Source of the DNA: CAWBFD01 sp963788115
GTDB taxonomy: Bacteria > Actinomycetota > Thermoleophilia > Solirubrobacterales > 70-9
Length of the DNA stretch: 64,000 bases
Direction of reading: 5' to 3'
Assembly: GCA_963788115.1 (NCBI GenBank)
Contig: CAWBFD010000004.1
Location: 868,001 to 932,000 of the forward strand
Shown here: in pieces, positions 56,833-64,000 of the stretch
Position numbering within the stretch: the stretch's first letter is position 1
How the letters are laid out: each line of letters opens with the position of its first letter
Translations under genes and position numbers: made by a program
The notes under the pieces: generated by a model
Database searches by the model: none
The model's input: the letters and a program-made list of their open reading frames with translations, nothing else
Told to the model about the DNA's origin: nothing

Positions 56833-57645
56833 ATGTTGTCACCGATGCACAGCGATGCGAAGGGCGGCTCGCGGGCTGCGGCTGACGTCGACGCCCGTCG
56901 AATGTACGAACGGGTCGAGCACGACGGGGTCATCGACGACGTGGCGATCGAGGAGCCGCTCGAGATTCGGGTCGACGGCCGAGCGCTGGCGGTGACGATG
57001 CGGACGCCGGGCGCTGACGATGAGCTGGCGCTCGGGTTCCTCTACGGCGAGGGGCTGATCGATCGGCCTCATCGGGCGGAGCCACCCGCCGACCTCGCCG
57101 CGAACACGATCGAGGTCGAGGGGCCCCTTCTGCGGGATCCGGGCGAGCGCCGCTTCTACACCACCTCGTCCTGCGGCGTCTGCGGCAAGGGCGCGCTCGA
57201 GGAGGTGGCGGTCCACTCGGCGCCGCCCTCGGCCGGGCCGGTGGTCGGCCGCGCGCTCCTGGCGGAGCTCCCCGACCGCCTGCGCCAGCCGGCGTTCGAG
57301 CTCACCGGCGGCCTCCACGCCACCGGCCTGTTCGACAAGGGCGGACGGCTGCTGATGGCGCGGGAGGATGTCGGCCGCCACAACGCGATGGACAAGGTCG
57401 TCGGCCGGGCGCTACTGGACGGTCTCGTCCCGCTCGCCGGACGGATCCTCTGCGTCAGCGGGCGACTCGGGTTCGAGCTGGCCCAGAAGGCCGCGGTCGC
57501 GGGCGCCCCGATCCTGGTCGGCGTCGGCGCCCCCAGCTCGCTCGCGGTCGAGCTCGCGCGCGACCGCGGCATGACCCTCTGCGGCTTCGCCCGCGAGGGG
57601 CGGGTTAACGTCTACTCGAGGGCGGAACGGGTGGCGGGCGGTTAG
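56833..57645 (+). CDS. fdhD: FdhD sulfurtransferase for molybdenum enzymes
   Basis: A 270-residue FdhD protein. The catalytic Cys loop is TSSCGVCGKG with Cys114 and Cys117, preceded by LALGFLYGEGLI and followed by GGLHATGLFDKGGRLLMAREDVGRHNAMDKVVG and VSGRLGFELAQKAAVAGAPILVGVGAPSSLAVELAR. FdhD passes sulfur from a cysteine desulfurase to the molybdenum cofactor of formate-dehydrogenase-like enzymes. It is divergent from the FdhF/YdeP gene, its likely client. ATGs at 56833 and 56845 are both possible. With only nine bases between the two starts, at least one promoter must lie inside the opposite gene. Confidence 0.95.
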   Translation: MLSPMHSDAKGGSRAAADVDARRMYERVEHDGVIDDVAIEEPLEIRVDGRALAVTMRTPGADDELALGFLYGEGLIDRPHRAEPPADLAANTIEVEGPLLRDPGERRFYTTSSCGVCGKGALEEVAVHSAPPSAGPVVGRALLAELPDRLRQPAFELTGGLHATGLFDKGGRLLMAREDVGRHNAMDKVVGRALLDGLVPLAGRILCVSGRLGFELAQKAAVAGAPILVGVGAPSSLAVELARDRGMTLCGFAREGRVNVYSRAERVAGG

Positions 57646-57657
57646 CTTCGTCCCATC

Positions 57658-57703
57658 TCACTGAAGCCTTTGTCCGGCTATAGCCGGGTCAATCCTTCAG
57701 TGA
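57658..57703. terminator. Two-stem hairpin between convergent fdhD and M32 genes
   Basis: TCACTGAAG (57658-57666) pairs with CTTCAGTGA (57695-57703), and the 14-bp palindrome CCGGCTATAGCCGG (57674-57687) lies inside the loop. The right arm overlaps the last codons of the carboxypeptidase gene. It probably ends both transcripts. Confidence 0.6.
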
Positions 57704-59221
57704 AGGGACTACGGGCTCGAGGCCGTAGATCTCGCCGAACTTGGCCTCTAGCTGCTCCAGCAGCGGGCCGGTGTCGAGTGGGCCGCCGACCACACGCTGG
57801 ATCATCTCCTTCGGCTCGAGCTTGCCGCCGTGACGGTAGATACGTTCGCGGAGCCAGTCTCGAAGCGGGAACAGCTCGCCGACCGCAATCATTCGCCCGA
57901 GGTCCGGCAGCTCCTCGTTCGCCGCCTGCCACACCTGCCCGGCGATCACGTTGCCCAGGGAGTACGTCGGGAAGTAGCCGAAAGAGCCGTCAGCCCAGTG
58001 CACGTCCTGGAGCACCCCGCGGGCGTTGTCGGGTACCTCGATCCCGAGGTGGTCGTGCATCCGGCGGTTCCACGCCTCGGGGAGGTCGCGCAGCTCGAGC
58101 TGGCCCTCGAAGATCTCCAGCTCGAGCTCGAACCGCAGGATGATGTGGAGGTTGTAGGTGACCTCGTCCGCCTCCATCCGGATCAGCGAGGGCTCGACCC
58201 GGTTTGAAGCGCGGTAGAGCCCCTCGGGATCCACCCCGTCGAAGCGGTCGGGGAACAGCTCGTGGAGCCTCGGGTGGATGTGGCTCAGGAACGGTCGGCC
58301 GCGCCCGATCCAGTTCTCCCACATCCGGCTCTGCGACTCGTCGAAGCCGAGCGAGACCGAGCGGCAGAGCGGGGTTCGCTCGAGCTCGCGGGCGATCCCG
58401 TTCTGGTAGAGGCCGTGCCCGGCCTCGTGGATCACCGCCCAGAGGCACGCCCCCACGTATGACGGGTCGAACCGGGTGGTGATCCTGACGTCGGAGATCG
58501 CGATCCCGACCGCGAACGGATGCACGGTCTCATCGAGCCGCCAGGCGTTGGCCTCCAGCGGGAGCAGCTCCAGGAGCTCGCGTGCGAGGGCGAACTGAGC
58601 CTCGACCGGGAACTCGCCGTAGAGGCAGGAGTCGTCCACGGCCCCCGGACGCTCCGCGATCCGCGCGACCAGGGGGCGCAGGCCGTCACGGAGCTGCTCG
58701 AGGACGGGGCGGAGCTCGGCGGTCTTCATCCCCGGCTCGAAGTCGTCGAGCAGGGCGTCATAGGGGTGGTCGAGCGGCTCGAAGCAGGCGACGTAGCTTC
58801 GTTTGAGCTCCACGATCCGCTCGAGGTGCGAAAGGAATCCGGCGAAGTCCGAACGCTCCCGGTGCTCGACCCAGGCGTGCTCGGCGATCGAGGTGACCCG
58901 GCTGATCTCCCCTCGCAGCTCGGCCGGCACCACGCGTGCCTTCTCCCACTCTCGGCGCGTCACCCGCACCAGGCTGGCGTCGTCGGAGTCATACGGCTGC
59001 TCCTCCGTCCAGGAGCCCAGCTCATCGAGCAGGCTGCCGAGCTCGGGGGAGGCGAGGCGCTCGTGCCGCAGACGGGTCAGGGTCGCCACCTGCTCCGCCC
59101 GCGCGCCAGCCCCGCCCGCCGGCATCTGGGTCCGTTCGTCCCAGGCGAGCAGCGCGCGGGCTCGCCCGAGGTCGCCGATCTCGCCGACCCGCTGACGCAG
59201 CTGCTCGAGCTGTCGTTCCAT
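57689..59221 (-). CDS. M32-family carboxypeptidase (carboxypeptidase Taq-like)
   Basis: A 510-residue metallopeptidase, normal length for M32. The zinc motif HEAGH (about 263-267, in AVIHEAGHGLYQNG) is intact, and DVRITTRFDPSYVGACLWAVIHE, RVEPSLIRMEADEVTYNLHIILRFELE and GYFPTYSLGNVIAGQ are typical. The HESQ motif that follows the zinc site in most members reads DESQ (GFDESQSRMWEN) here. It removes C-terminal residues from peptides in the cytoplasm. I start at the ATG at 59221, where homology begins; no ribosome binding site is obvious and the mRNA may be nearly leaderless. Confidence 0.93.
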   Translation of the reverse strand: MERQLEQLRQRVGEIGDLGRARALLAWDERTQMPAGGAGARAEQVATLTRLRHERLASPELGSLLDELGSWTEEQPYDSDDASLVRVTRREWEKARVVPAELRGEISRVTSIAEHAWVEHRERSDFAGFLSHLERIVELKRSYVACFEPLDHPYDALLDDFEPGMKTAELRPVLEQLRDGLRPLVARIAERPGAVDDSCLYGEFPVEAQFALARELLELLPLEANAWRLDETVHPFAVGIAISDVRITTRFDPSYVGACLWAVIHEAGHGLYQNGIARELERTPLCRSVSLGFDESQSRMWENWIGRGRPFLSHIHPRLHELFPDRFDGVDPEGLYRASNRVEPSLIRMEADEVTYNLHIILRFELELEIFEGQLELRDLPEAWNRRMHDHLGIEVPDNARGVLQDVHWADGSFGYFPTYSLGNVIAGQVWQAANEELPDLGRMIAVGELFPLRDWLRERIYRHGGKLEPKEMIQRVVGGPLDTGPLLEQLEAKFGEIYGLEPVVPSLKD

Positions 59222-59262
59222 GGCCGGGCACGCTAGCGAGTCCGGCTCATATGCTGGCGCCG

Positions 59263-60111
59263 ATGCGCCTCGGCACGTTTCGGGATCCCGACGGCGACAC
59301 CCTTGTCGGCGACCTCGACGGCGACCGGGTGCACCGGCTCGCGGCGCCGTCGATGATCGCCTGGCTCTCGGGAGAGGGCCGCGAGCGAGTCGCCGAGGCC
59401 TTCTCCCTGGCCGATCTGGAGACGCTCGCCCCGGTACCCGAGCCGCCGAGCGTCCGTGACTTCTACGCGTTCGAGCGCCACGTTGCGGCTGGGGCGCGGT
59501 TGCGCGGGGAGGAGGTGGCGCCGTACTGGTACGAGGCCCCGGCCTTCTACTTCTCCAACCCGGCCTCGATCCTGGGACCGAGCGAGGCACTGTCCCGCCC
59601 GTCCGGCACCAGCCGGCTCGACTTCGAGCTTGAGATCGCCGCCCTCATCGGCGCCGACGCGGAGATCGCTGGATTCACGCTGATGAACGACTGGAGTGCC
59701 AGGGACGTCCAGGCTCGCGAGCGGCCAATCGGGCTCGGGCCGCACAAGGCCAAGGACTTCGGCACCAGCCTCGGCCCGCTTCTGGTGACCGGCGACGAGC
59801 TGCCCTACCGGGACGGGCGGTTGGCGATGGCTGCCAGGGTCACCGTGAACGGCCATCGGCTCATCGCCACTGACGCGAGCGCCCAGCACTTCGGCTGGCC
59901 GGAGATCGTCGCCCAAGCTGCGCGCGGCACCCGCCTTCGGCCAGGCGACGTGCTGGGCTCGGGCACACTGGCGGGGGGTTGTCTCCTGGAGCTGGGACCG
60001 CTCCCAGATGAGGCCGGCGGCGACGGGCAGCGGTGGCTCGAGCCCGGCGACGTGGTCGCGCTCGAGGCGGACGGCCTGGGGCGGCTCGAGACCCCGATCG
60101 TCGCCGGGTAA
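59263..60111 (+). CDS. Fumarylacetoacetate hydrolase-family protein
   Basis: A 282-residue FAH-superfamily enzyme. An N-terminal domain (to about 60) is followed by the FAH core: SVRDFYAFERHV, FYFSNPASILGPSEALSRP, the metal-binding LDFELEIAALIG with acidic ligands, GFTLMNDWSARDVQARE, KAKDFGTSLGPLLVTGDEL and GDVLGSGTLAGGCLLELG. Members cleave C-C bonds in beta-diketo acids or act as isomerases in aromatic degradation. The ATG at 59263 begins the conserved MRLGTF; ATG at 59251 is also in frame. No catabolic neighbours identify the substrate. Confidence 0.92.
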   Translation: MRLGTFRDPDGDTLVGDLDGDRVHRLAAPSMIAWLSGEGRERVAEAFSLADLETLAPVPEPPSVRDFYAFERHVAAGARLRGEEVAPYWYEAPAFYFSNPASILGPSEALSRPSGTSRLDFELEIAALIGADAEIAGFTLMNDWSARDVQARERPIGLGPHKAKDFGTSLGPLLVTGDELPYRDGRLAMAARVTVNGHRLIATDASAQHFGWPEIVAQAARGTRLRPGDVLGSGTLAGGCLLELGPLPDEAGGDGQRWLEPGDVVALEADGLGRLETPIVAG

Positions 60112-60226
60112 GGGACCACGACTCAGCGGTGAAGAGCGGAAGCAGCTGCACGGCCTCCTGGGTCGCATCCTGCTGACCATGTCGGTCGAGGAGCTCGGGC
60201 CAGAGGACGGCGACGACCCCGCCTGA
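60110..60226 (+). pseudogene. C-terminal fragment resembling a MarR-type regulator
   Basis: Just after the FAH-family gene, in a different frame, RLSGEERKQLHGLLGRILLTM and SVEELGPEDGDD lead to a TGA at 60224. The helix L-s-xEER-x-QL-x-LLGR-x-L is what ends many MarR-family regulators, but no DNA-binding domain or start precedes it. It is probably a remnant. The remaining bases to 60288 hold nothing else I can support. Confidence 0.3.
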
Positions 60227-60288
60227 CGGCGGGTGCCCAGCCCGTATAAGCCCAGGAAACAAGCCGGTGCCGCCGAATAAGGCGGCGC

Positions 60289-61416
60289 ATGCCCGTGGAT
60301 CGGCCAAGCGCGCGCACGATCCTGCGCACCGTCCTGATCGTGGTCGTGGTGGTGCTCACCCTGTACGTGATCTACGTGCTGCGACGGCCGCTCAGCTGGC
60401 TCGTGATCGCGGCCTTCATCGCCATCGCCATGTCGGGCCCGGTGAACCTGTTGGAGCGACGGATGAGGCGCGGCCTGGCGATTGCCGTCGCCTACCTGGT
60501 CCTGATCCTGGTGCCGATCGGGCTCGGTGTGCTGCTGGTCCCGTCGCTAGTCGACCAGGCGGAGGAGCTCGCCGGCAACATTCCCGAGTACGCGCAGGAC
60601 GTCACCGACTTCGTCAACGACAACGAGACGCTCAGCAACATCAACGAGAAGTACGACATCACCGGCGAGATCGAGAACGCGGCCGCCAACGTCCAGATCG
60701 GCGATGCCGCCGGGATCCTCAGCGACATCGGCGTCGGCCTCGTCAACTCGATCTTCGCTGCGCTCACGATTCTGATCCTGTCGATCTTCATGGTCGGCGG
60801 CGGGCCGCGCTGGCGCGAGAGCTTCCTGCGAGCCCAACCCCCGGACCGCGCCGAGCGGATGAGGACCGCATTCGAACACATGGGCCGCACCATCGGCAAC
60901 TACGTCGGGGGCGCGCTGCTGCAGGCCACGATCGCCGGGGTGGCGGCGTTCATCGTGCTCCAGATCCTCGGCGCGCCGTTCGCCGGGCCGCTGGCCCTGA
61001 TCATCTTCTTCTTCGACCTGATCCCGGTGGTCGGCGCGACGATCGCCGCGGTGATCGTCGCGGTCGTGTTGCTGTTCGTCAACTTCCCGACCGCCCTGAT
61101 CATCTGGATCATCTACGCGATCGCCTATCAGCAGTTCGAGAACTACGTGATCCAGCCGCGGATCCAGGCTCGGGCGACCGAGATCGAGCCGTTCATCATC
61201 CTGGTCGCCGTGCTCTTCGGCAGCACCCTGTTCGGGGTGATCGGCGCGATCCTGGCGATTCCCGCCGCCGCCACGATCCAGATTGGCGTGAGGGAGTACG
61301 CCGCCTACCGGCGCGAATCCATCGCAGCACCGCCGGGCGCAGTCGGCGCGGGGCCACCCCCCGGCCCGACGCCCGGGGCCCCTCGCGGCCCCGGGGAGGC
61401 GGAGGCCCCGGCCTAG
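60289..61416 (+). CDS. AI-2E family (PerM/YdiK-like) permease
   Basis: A 375-residue membrane protein of the AI-2E/UPF0118 family. Two helices (about 13-60) and a third precede a soluble region with coil-forming residues (VPSLVDQAEELAGNIPEYAQDVTDFVNDN…), then five helices including GGALLQATIAGVAAFIVLQILGAPFAGPLALIIFFFDLIPVVGATIAAVIVAVVLLFVN and the family-diagnostic YQQFENYVIQPRIQARATEIEPFIILVAVLFGSTLFGVIGAILAIPAAAT. Members are transporters or Na+/H+ antiporters; autoinducer export is proven only in a few. The Pro/Gly-rich tail is cytoplasmic. It converges on the DUF455 gene. Confidence 0.92.
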   Translation: MPVDRPSARTILRTVLIVVVVVLTLYVIYVLRRPLSWLVIAAFIAIAMSGPVNLLERRMRRGLAIAVAYLVLILVPIGLGVLLVPSLVDQAEELAGNIPEYAQDVTDFVNDNETLSNINEKYDITGEIENAAANVQIGDAAGILSDIGVGLVNSIFAALTILILSIFMVGGGPRWRESFLRAQPPDRAERMRTAFEHMGRTIGNYVGGALLQATIAGVAAFIVLQILGAPFAGPLALIIFFFDLIPVVGATIAAVIVAVVLLFVNFPTALIIWIIYAIAYQQFENYVIQPRIQARATEIEPFIILVAVLFGSTLFGVIGAILAIPAAATIQIGVREYAAYRRESIAAPPGAVGAGPPPGPTPGAPRGPGEAEAPA

Positions 61417-61423
61417 TGCACGC

Positions 61424-62605
61424 TCAACGGGCCGAAGAGGGGGCCGGCGCCCCGGTCCGGTCCAGGCCCTCCCGTAGCTCGCGGACCCGCTCCCGATAGG
61501 CGCCCTCGTCGCCATCGAGCAGGTAGGTGCCCCAGCGGGCCCCGTTGTGGACGTGGGGGACCTCGTCGGCGAGCAGGTAGTCGAAGACCTTGGCCACGGT
61601 CTCCTGTCCGCGCTCGATCAGCACCTTGCGGCGGTGCGAGTGACGCCACATCGCCCTCTGCTCGGAGGTGCCGTTGAACAGGGCGAGGCGGTCGAGCAGA
61701 TCTAGGGCGTAGATCGACTTGAAGTAGGAGAAGCCGATCGCGTAGTCGCCCCACTCGCAGCCGAGCTCGGTCGGCATCAGGATCTGGTGGATGCGGGCGT
61801 GCCGGACCTCGTCCCAGGTCTGGCGGGCCATGTCGACATGGAAGTCCCACGGCATCTCGGGGTGCTCGTGCGAGTTGCGGGCCATCAGCTCGGCCGCGCA
61901 CAGCTCGGCGTCCATCAGCGCGTGGAAGAAGTGGCGCTGCTCCTCGGGCTCCACCGGGACGTGGTTCTCGTCGGGGTCGTTGACGTAGAGCGCCTCGCTC
62001 AGGAACGGATCGCCCTCGGGGGTCACCTCGACGAAATCGTCCCGTGCCGGCTCGTTTAGCGGCGGCAGGATCCGCAGCTCCCGTGGCGGGGCCTTGAGCT
62101 CGATCGGAAGCGCGCCGATGTCGCCGATCGCCGCGACCCGCTCGCGCTCCGGCGGCCCCAGCTCGGACAGATGGCGCTCCTGGCGGGCGAGCAGCTGACG
62201 GAGCAGGCGCTGCGAGGGCTCGTCCGAGACGGGATCCAGGGCCTCCAGGTGGACGGCGATCGCGCGGGCAAGCGTCGGCTTCGCCTCGCCGTAGGCGAGC
62301 TCGAGATATTCCGCCGGGCCGTCGGCGCCTGCCATTCGGTCGAGCAGTCCCGTCAGCTCGTCGCCGGGCGCGCCCGGGTAGTCGCTTGGGTGCCGCAGCT
62401 CGTACAGCCGTCGCCTGACCTTGGTGACGGAGCGGGCATCGTCGTGCACGTGATCGCCGAGGGCGTACTTGGCCTCGAACTCGGGAACCAGCGGCAGCCA
62501 TCCGTTCGAGAGGTGGACCAACTCGCGGAGGACGTGGAAGTAGTTGGAGAAGCGGATCGCGTTCTCGTCGACGTCGTAGCCGCGCTTCAGGGGCTCAACC
62601 ATCAT
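61424..62605 (-). CDS. DUF455 ferritin-like protein
   Basis: A 393-residue protein with a ferritin-like di-metal helical bundle of the DUF455 family. The carboxylate/His ligands are in EEQRHFFHALMDAELCAAELMARNSHEHPEMPWDFHVDMARQTWDEVRHARIHQILM and further on in SYFKSIYALDLLDRLALFNGTSEQRAMWRHS. The frame is open upstream to 62761, but the conserved start is MMVEPLKRGYDVDENAIRF at 62605, which overlaps the stop of the ATP-grasp gene by 11 bases. DUF455 proteins are thought to be metal-dependent oxygenases or hydroxylases; the reaction is unknown. Coupling to an ATP-grasp ligase suggests modification of the ligase product. Confidence 0.85.
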   Translation of the reverse strand: MMVEPLKRGYDVDENAIRFSNYFHVLRELVHLSNGWLPLVPEFEAKYALGDHVHDDARSVTKVRRRLYELRHPSDYPGAPGDELTGLLDRMAGADGPAEYLELAYGEAKPTLARAIAVHLEALDPVSDEPSQRLLRQLLARQERHLSELGPPERERVAAIGDIGALPIELKAPPRELRILPPLNEPARDDFVEVTPEGDPFLSEALYVNDPDENHVPVEPEEQRHFFHALMDAELCAAELMARNSHEHPEMPWDFHVDMARQTWDEVRHARIHQILMPTELGCEWGDYAIGFSYFKSIYALDLLDRLALFNGTSEQRAMWRHSHRRKVLIERGQETVAKVFDYLLADEVPHVHNGARWGTYLLDGDEGAYRERVRELREGLDRTGAPAPSSAR

Positions 62606-64000
62606 TGCCCGCCGGATGCTCCGCTCCCGCCTTCGAATCACTGCCCGTCGGCTGCTCCGCTCCCGCCCAGAACCCCTTGCCCTCGCCTTCGGCTCGGGCA
62701 TTCGCTTGTGCTCCCGCGTCCGCGCCGACGGGGTATCCGCTTCCTTCGGTGTCACTGACATCCTCCTCCGTGAGCAGCCGCCGCTTGTGCCGACCGACCA
62801 CGCTCGGCAGCAGCCCGCCGCCGGCCGAGACGTTGATCACCGCCCGGTCCGAGATCCGCGTGATCATGCCGGCGTAGCGGCCGCCGATCCCGAAGGGGTT
62901 GATGTTGAATCGCTTCAGGCGCATCTGCACGTGGCCGTCCTCGACCGTGGGGAACATCTCTTCGGGCACCGGCACGTACTCCTGGGCGATGTAGTCGCCG
63001 GAGTCGGCGTGGTCCGCGATGATCCGGTCCCAGTCGCCCTGCTCGGTCTCGATCCCGAGCGAGACCCCGTGCCCACCGTACTCCGAGGCCGGCTTCAGCA
63101 CCAGCCGCGAGCGATTGTCGGAGACGAAGTCGAGCAGGTCCACCACCCACTGCCCGTAGGTGACCCGACCGGGGCGTAGCACTCGCGTCCAGGGAATCGT
63201 CGCCGAGATCACCTCGGCCTCGCGCGGCCCGACCAGATGGGAGAAGCGGGGGTCCTCGAGCAGGGCGAACAGCTTCTTGTTGTTGGCGACGCGGGCCCGC
63301 GGCGGGTTGACGACGCAGACGCGGCCGTCCCGCATCGCCGCGATCAGGTCGCCCTCAGCCAGCTCCTCGATCATCACCCGCCGGTAGACGAGCTGCACCG
63401 GCTGGCCGGCGGCGCGCAAGGTGGAGCCGTCGTAGGAGAGCTCCTCGGTGGTAGCGGAAATCGCCTCGATCCCGGCATCGCCGGCGGCGCGGCACGTGAT
63501 GCGGAACTCCGGCACCGACGGGCTCGAGGGCGTGTCGATCAGGGCGAGCCGCGGGGTCTCGGGAAGGTGACCGCGACGCTCGCGAAACTGCCCATAGGCG
63601 TCGAGCAGGGTCTCGACCAGCATCGGGAGTATCGGCGTGTAGGCCGTGTCGAACTCGGCCTCGACCCTCGGCAGCGAGATCGCCCGGCGCAGCCCCTCAT
63701 AGAGGACGTCGGTGTAGCCGGTGCCGGCGGGCGAGTCCGCGTTGAACTCGAGGAAGCGGACCTCGTAGCCGGACAGGAACGCGTCCAGCCGGCAGATGCG
63801 AAGCGGGCGCTCGTACCCGGGATCGATCCTGATCCACGCGTCCTCGGCGTCCGGCAGCGCCAGCTCGGAGCGCAGGCGCTCGTCGCTCGGGTAGGCCTCG
63901 CAGAAGCGGTCGAGCACCCGCGACAGGCACTCGACCGCGCGCTGCACCCGCTGCAGCTGGCCGGGTGAGACGAAGTGGGGCATGAGCACGAACGGGATCG
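62595..64000 (-). CDS. Circularly permuted ATP-grasp ligase, cut by the window edge
   Basis: At least 468 residues of a circularly permuted type 2 ATP-grasp protein; the frame is still open at base 64000, with PHFVSPGQLQRVQRAVE near the edge, so the N-terminus is missing. Core elements are VRFLEFNADSPAGTGYTDVLYEG, RVCVVNPPRARVANNKKLFALLEDPRF, the ATP-binding RLVLKPASEYGGHGVSLGI and YIAQEYVPVPEEMFP, and QMRLKRFNINPFGIGGRYAGMITRISDRAVINVSAGGGLLPSV. Such enzymes join a carboxylate to an amine using ATP. The C-terminal 45 residues are Gly/Ala-rich and contain a 12-residue repeat (KAGAEHPAGND type). The gene overlaps the DUF455 start, so both form one operon. Confidence 0.88.
   Translation of the reverse strand, partial: IPFVLMPHFVSPGQLQRVQRAVECLSRVLDRFCEAYPSDERLRSELALPDAEDAWIRIDPGYERPLRICRLDAFLSGYEVRFLEFNADSPAGTGYTDVLYEGLRRAISLPRVEAEFDTAYTPILPMLVETLLDAYGQFRERRGHLPETPRLALIDTPSSPSVPEFRITCRAAGDAGIEAISATTEELSYDGSTLRAAGQPVQLVYRRVMIEELAEGDLIAAMRDGRVCVVNPPRARVANNKKLFALLEDPRFSHLVGPREAEVISATIPWTRVLRPGRVTYGQWVVDLLDFVSDNRSRLVLKPASEYGGHGVSLGIETEQGDWDRIIADHADSGDYIAQEYVPVPEEMFPTVEDGHVQMRLKRFNINPFGIGGRYAGMITRISDRAVINVSAGGGLLPSVVGRHKRRLLTEEDVSDTEGSGYPVGADAGAQANARAEGEGKGFWAGAEQPTGSDSKAGAEHPAGNDG

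Noticed and set aside
62606..62761. Upstream extension of the DUF455 protein to the ATG at 62761
   Set aside because: The extra 52 residues are Arg/Ser-rich, lie over the ATP-grasp C-terminal repeats in another frame and are not conserved-looking; the start at 62605 is preferred.
1..64000. Mobile elements, prophage, CRISPR arrays, tRNA and rRNA genes
   Set aside because: I looked for transposase/integrase motifs, regular direct repeats with spacers and cloverleaf patterns and found none that I can support.

Overview
The window is high-GC, gene-dense bacterial chromosome with almost no long gaps. Codon use, GTG starts, the mycothiol/F420-era gene set (F420-type Ddn reductase, LigD-type polymerase, encapsulin with DyP, DUF4235, DUF6529, MoxR-DUF58-TgpA) and small secreted proteins point to an actinobacterium. 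The mix of fibronectin/CocE-type secreted proteins and 'CGGDDDD' lipoproteins resembles Thermoleophilia (Solirubrobacterales); that placement is inference, because no rRNA or ribosomal gene is present to prove it. I saw no tRNA, rRNA, CRISPR array, insertion sequence, integrase or phage gene.

Layout. 0-11 kb: a frameshifted lipoprotein, a cupin, a FUSC-type membrane protein, an aldo/keto reductase, two secreted proteins, DUF6529, then a DyP peroxidase-encapsulin pair (a protein nanocompartment with its cargo) followed by a small channel-like protein. This block ends against the stump of an MFS transporter that once followed a Ddn-like reductase; next is a drug-efflux type ABC-2 transporter with another gene stump. 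11-20 kb: secreted protein, LigD polymerase-domain gene with two VOC genes, a decayed region (13.9-14.4 kb), an MMPL transporter, a PAS/metallo-beta-lactamase/unknown/NTF2-TrmO run, and a SoxR regulator facing its apparent target (a DUF5519 gene) across a textbook 19-bp-spacer promoter. 20-34.7 kb: secreted hydrolase, SixA phosphatase, cupin, TMEM175 channel, glycosyltransferase, DoxX/HxlR pair, DUF4396 protein, secreted CocE/S15-like hydrolase, fibronectin-repeat protein, and a cytochrome P450-SDR-flavin monooxygenase cluster.

34.8-40.1 kb: a sugar uptake operon: ROK regulator, a 13-codon leader peptide translationally coupled to a XylF-like binding lipoprotein, an intercistronic hairpin, a single-domain ATPase, a permease and a HAD phosphatase. 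40.2-47.6 kb: esterase, then the MoxR-DUF58-transglutaminase operon, an NTF2-like protein, DUF4235 and YihY membrane proteins. 47.6-54.6 kb: GNAT, a BBE-like flavin oxidase behind a structured leader, a truncated methyltransferase, a LysM-VanY cell wall enzyme and a complete OpuC-type osmolyte (betaine/choline) importer. 54.6-64 kb: an FdhF/YdeP molybdopterin oxidoreductase divergent from its FdhD sulfur-transfer partner, an M32 carboxypeptidase, an FAH-family hydrolase, an AI-2E family permease, and an operon of a circularly permuted ATP-grasp ligase (cut by the right edge) with a DUF455 ferritin-like protein.

Themes: oxidative/redox stress (DyP-encapsulin, SoxR, Ddn, DoxX), envelope and transport functions, and several half-erased genes (MFS, ABC ATPase, VOC, DUF4386, MarR, methyltransferase) that mark recombination or decay. 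Most convergent gene pairs are closed by long perfect hairpins without U-tracts. Nothing here is certain to be a wholly new system; the best candidates for follow-up are the ATP-grasp/DUF455 operon, the leader-peptide control of the sugar operon, the NTF2-TrmO fusion and the channel-like neighbour of the encapsulin.
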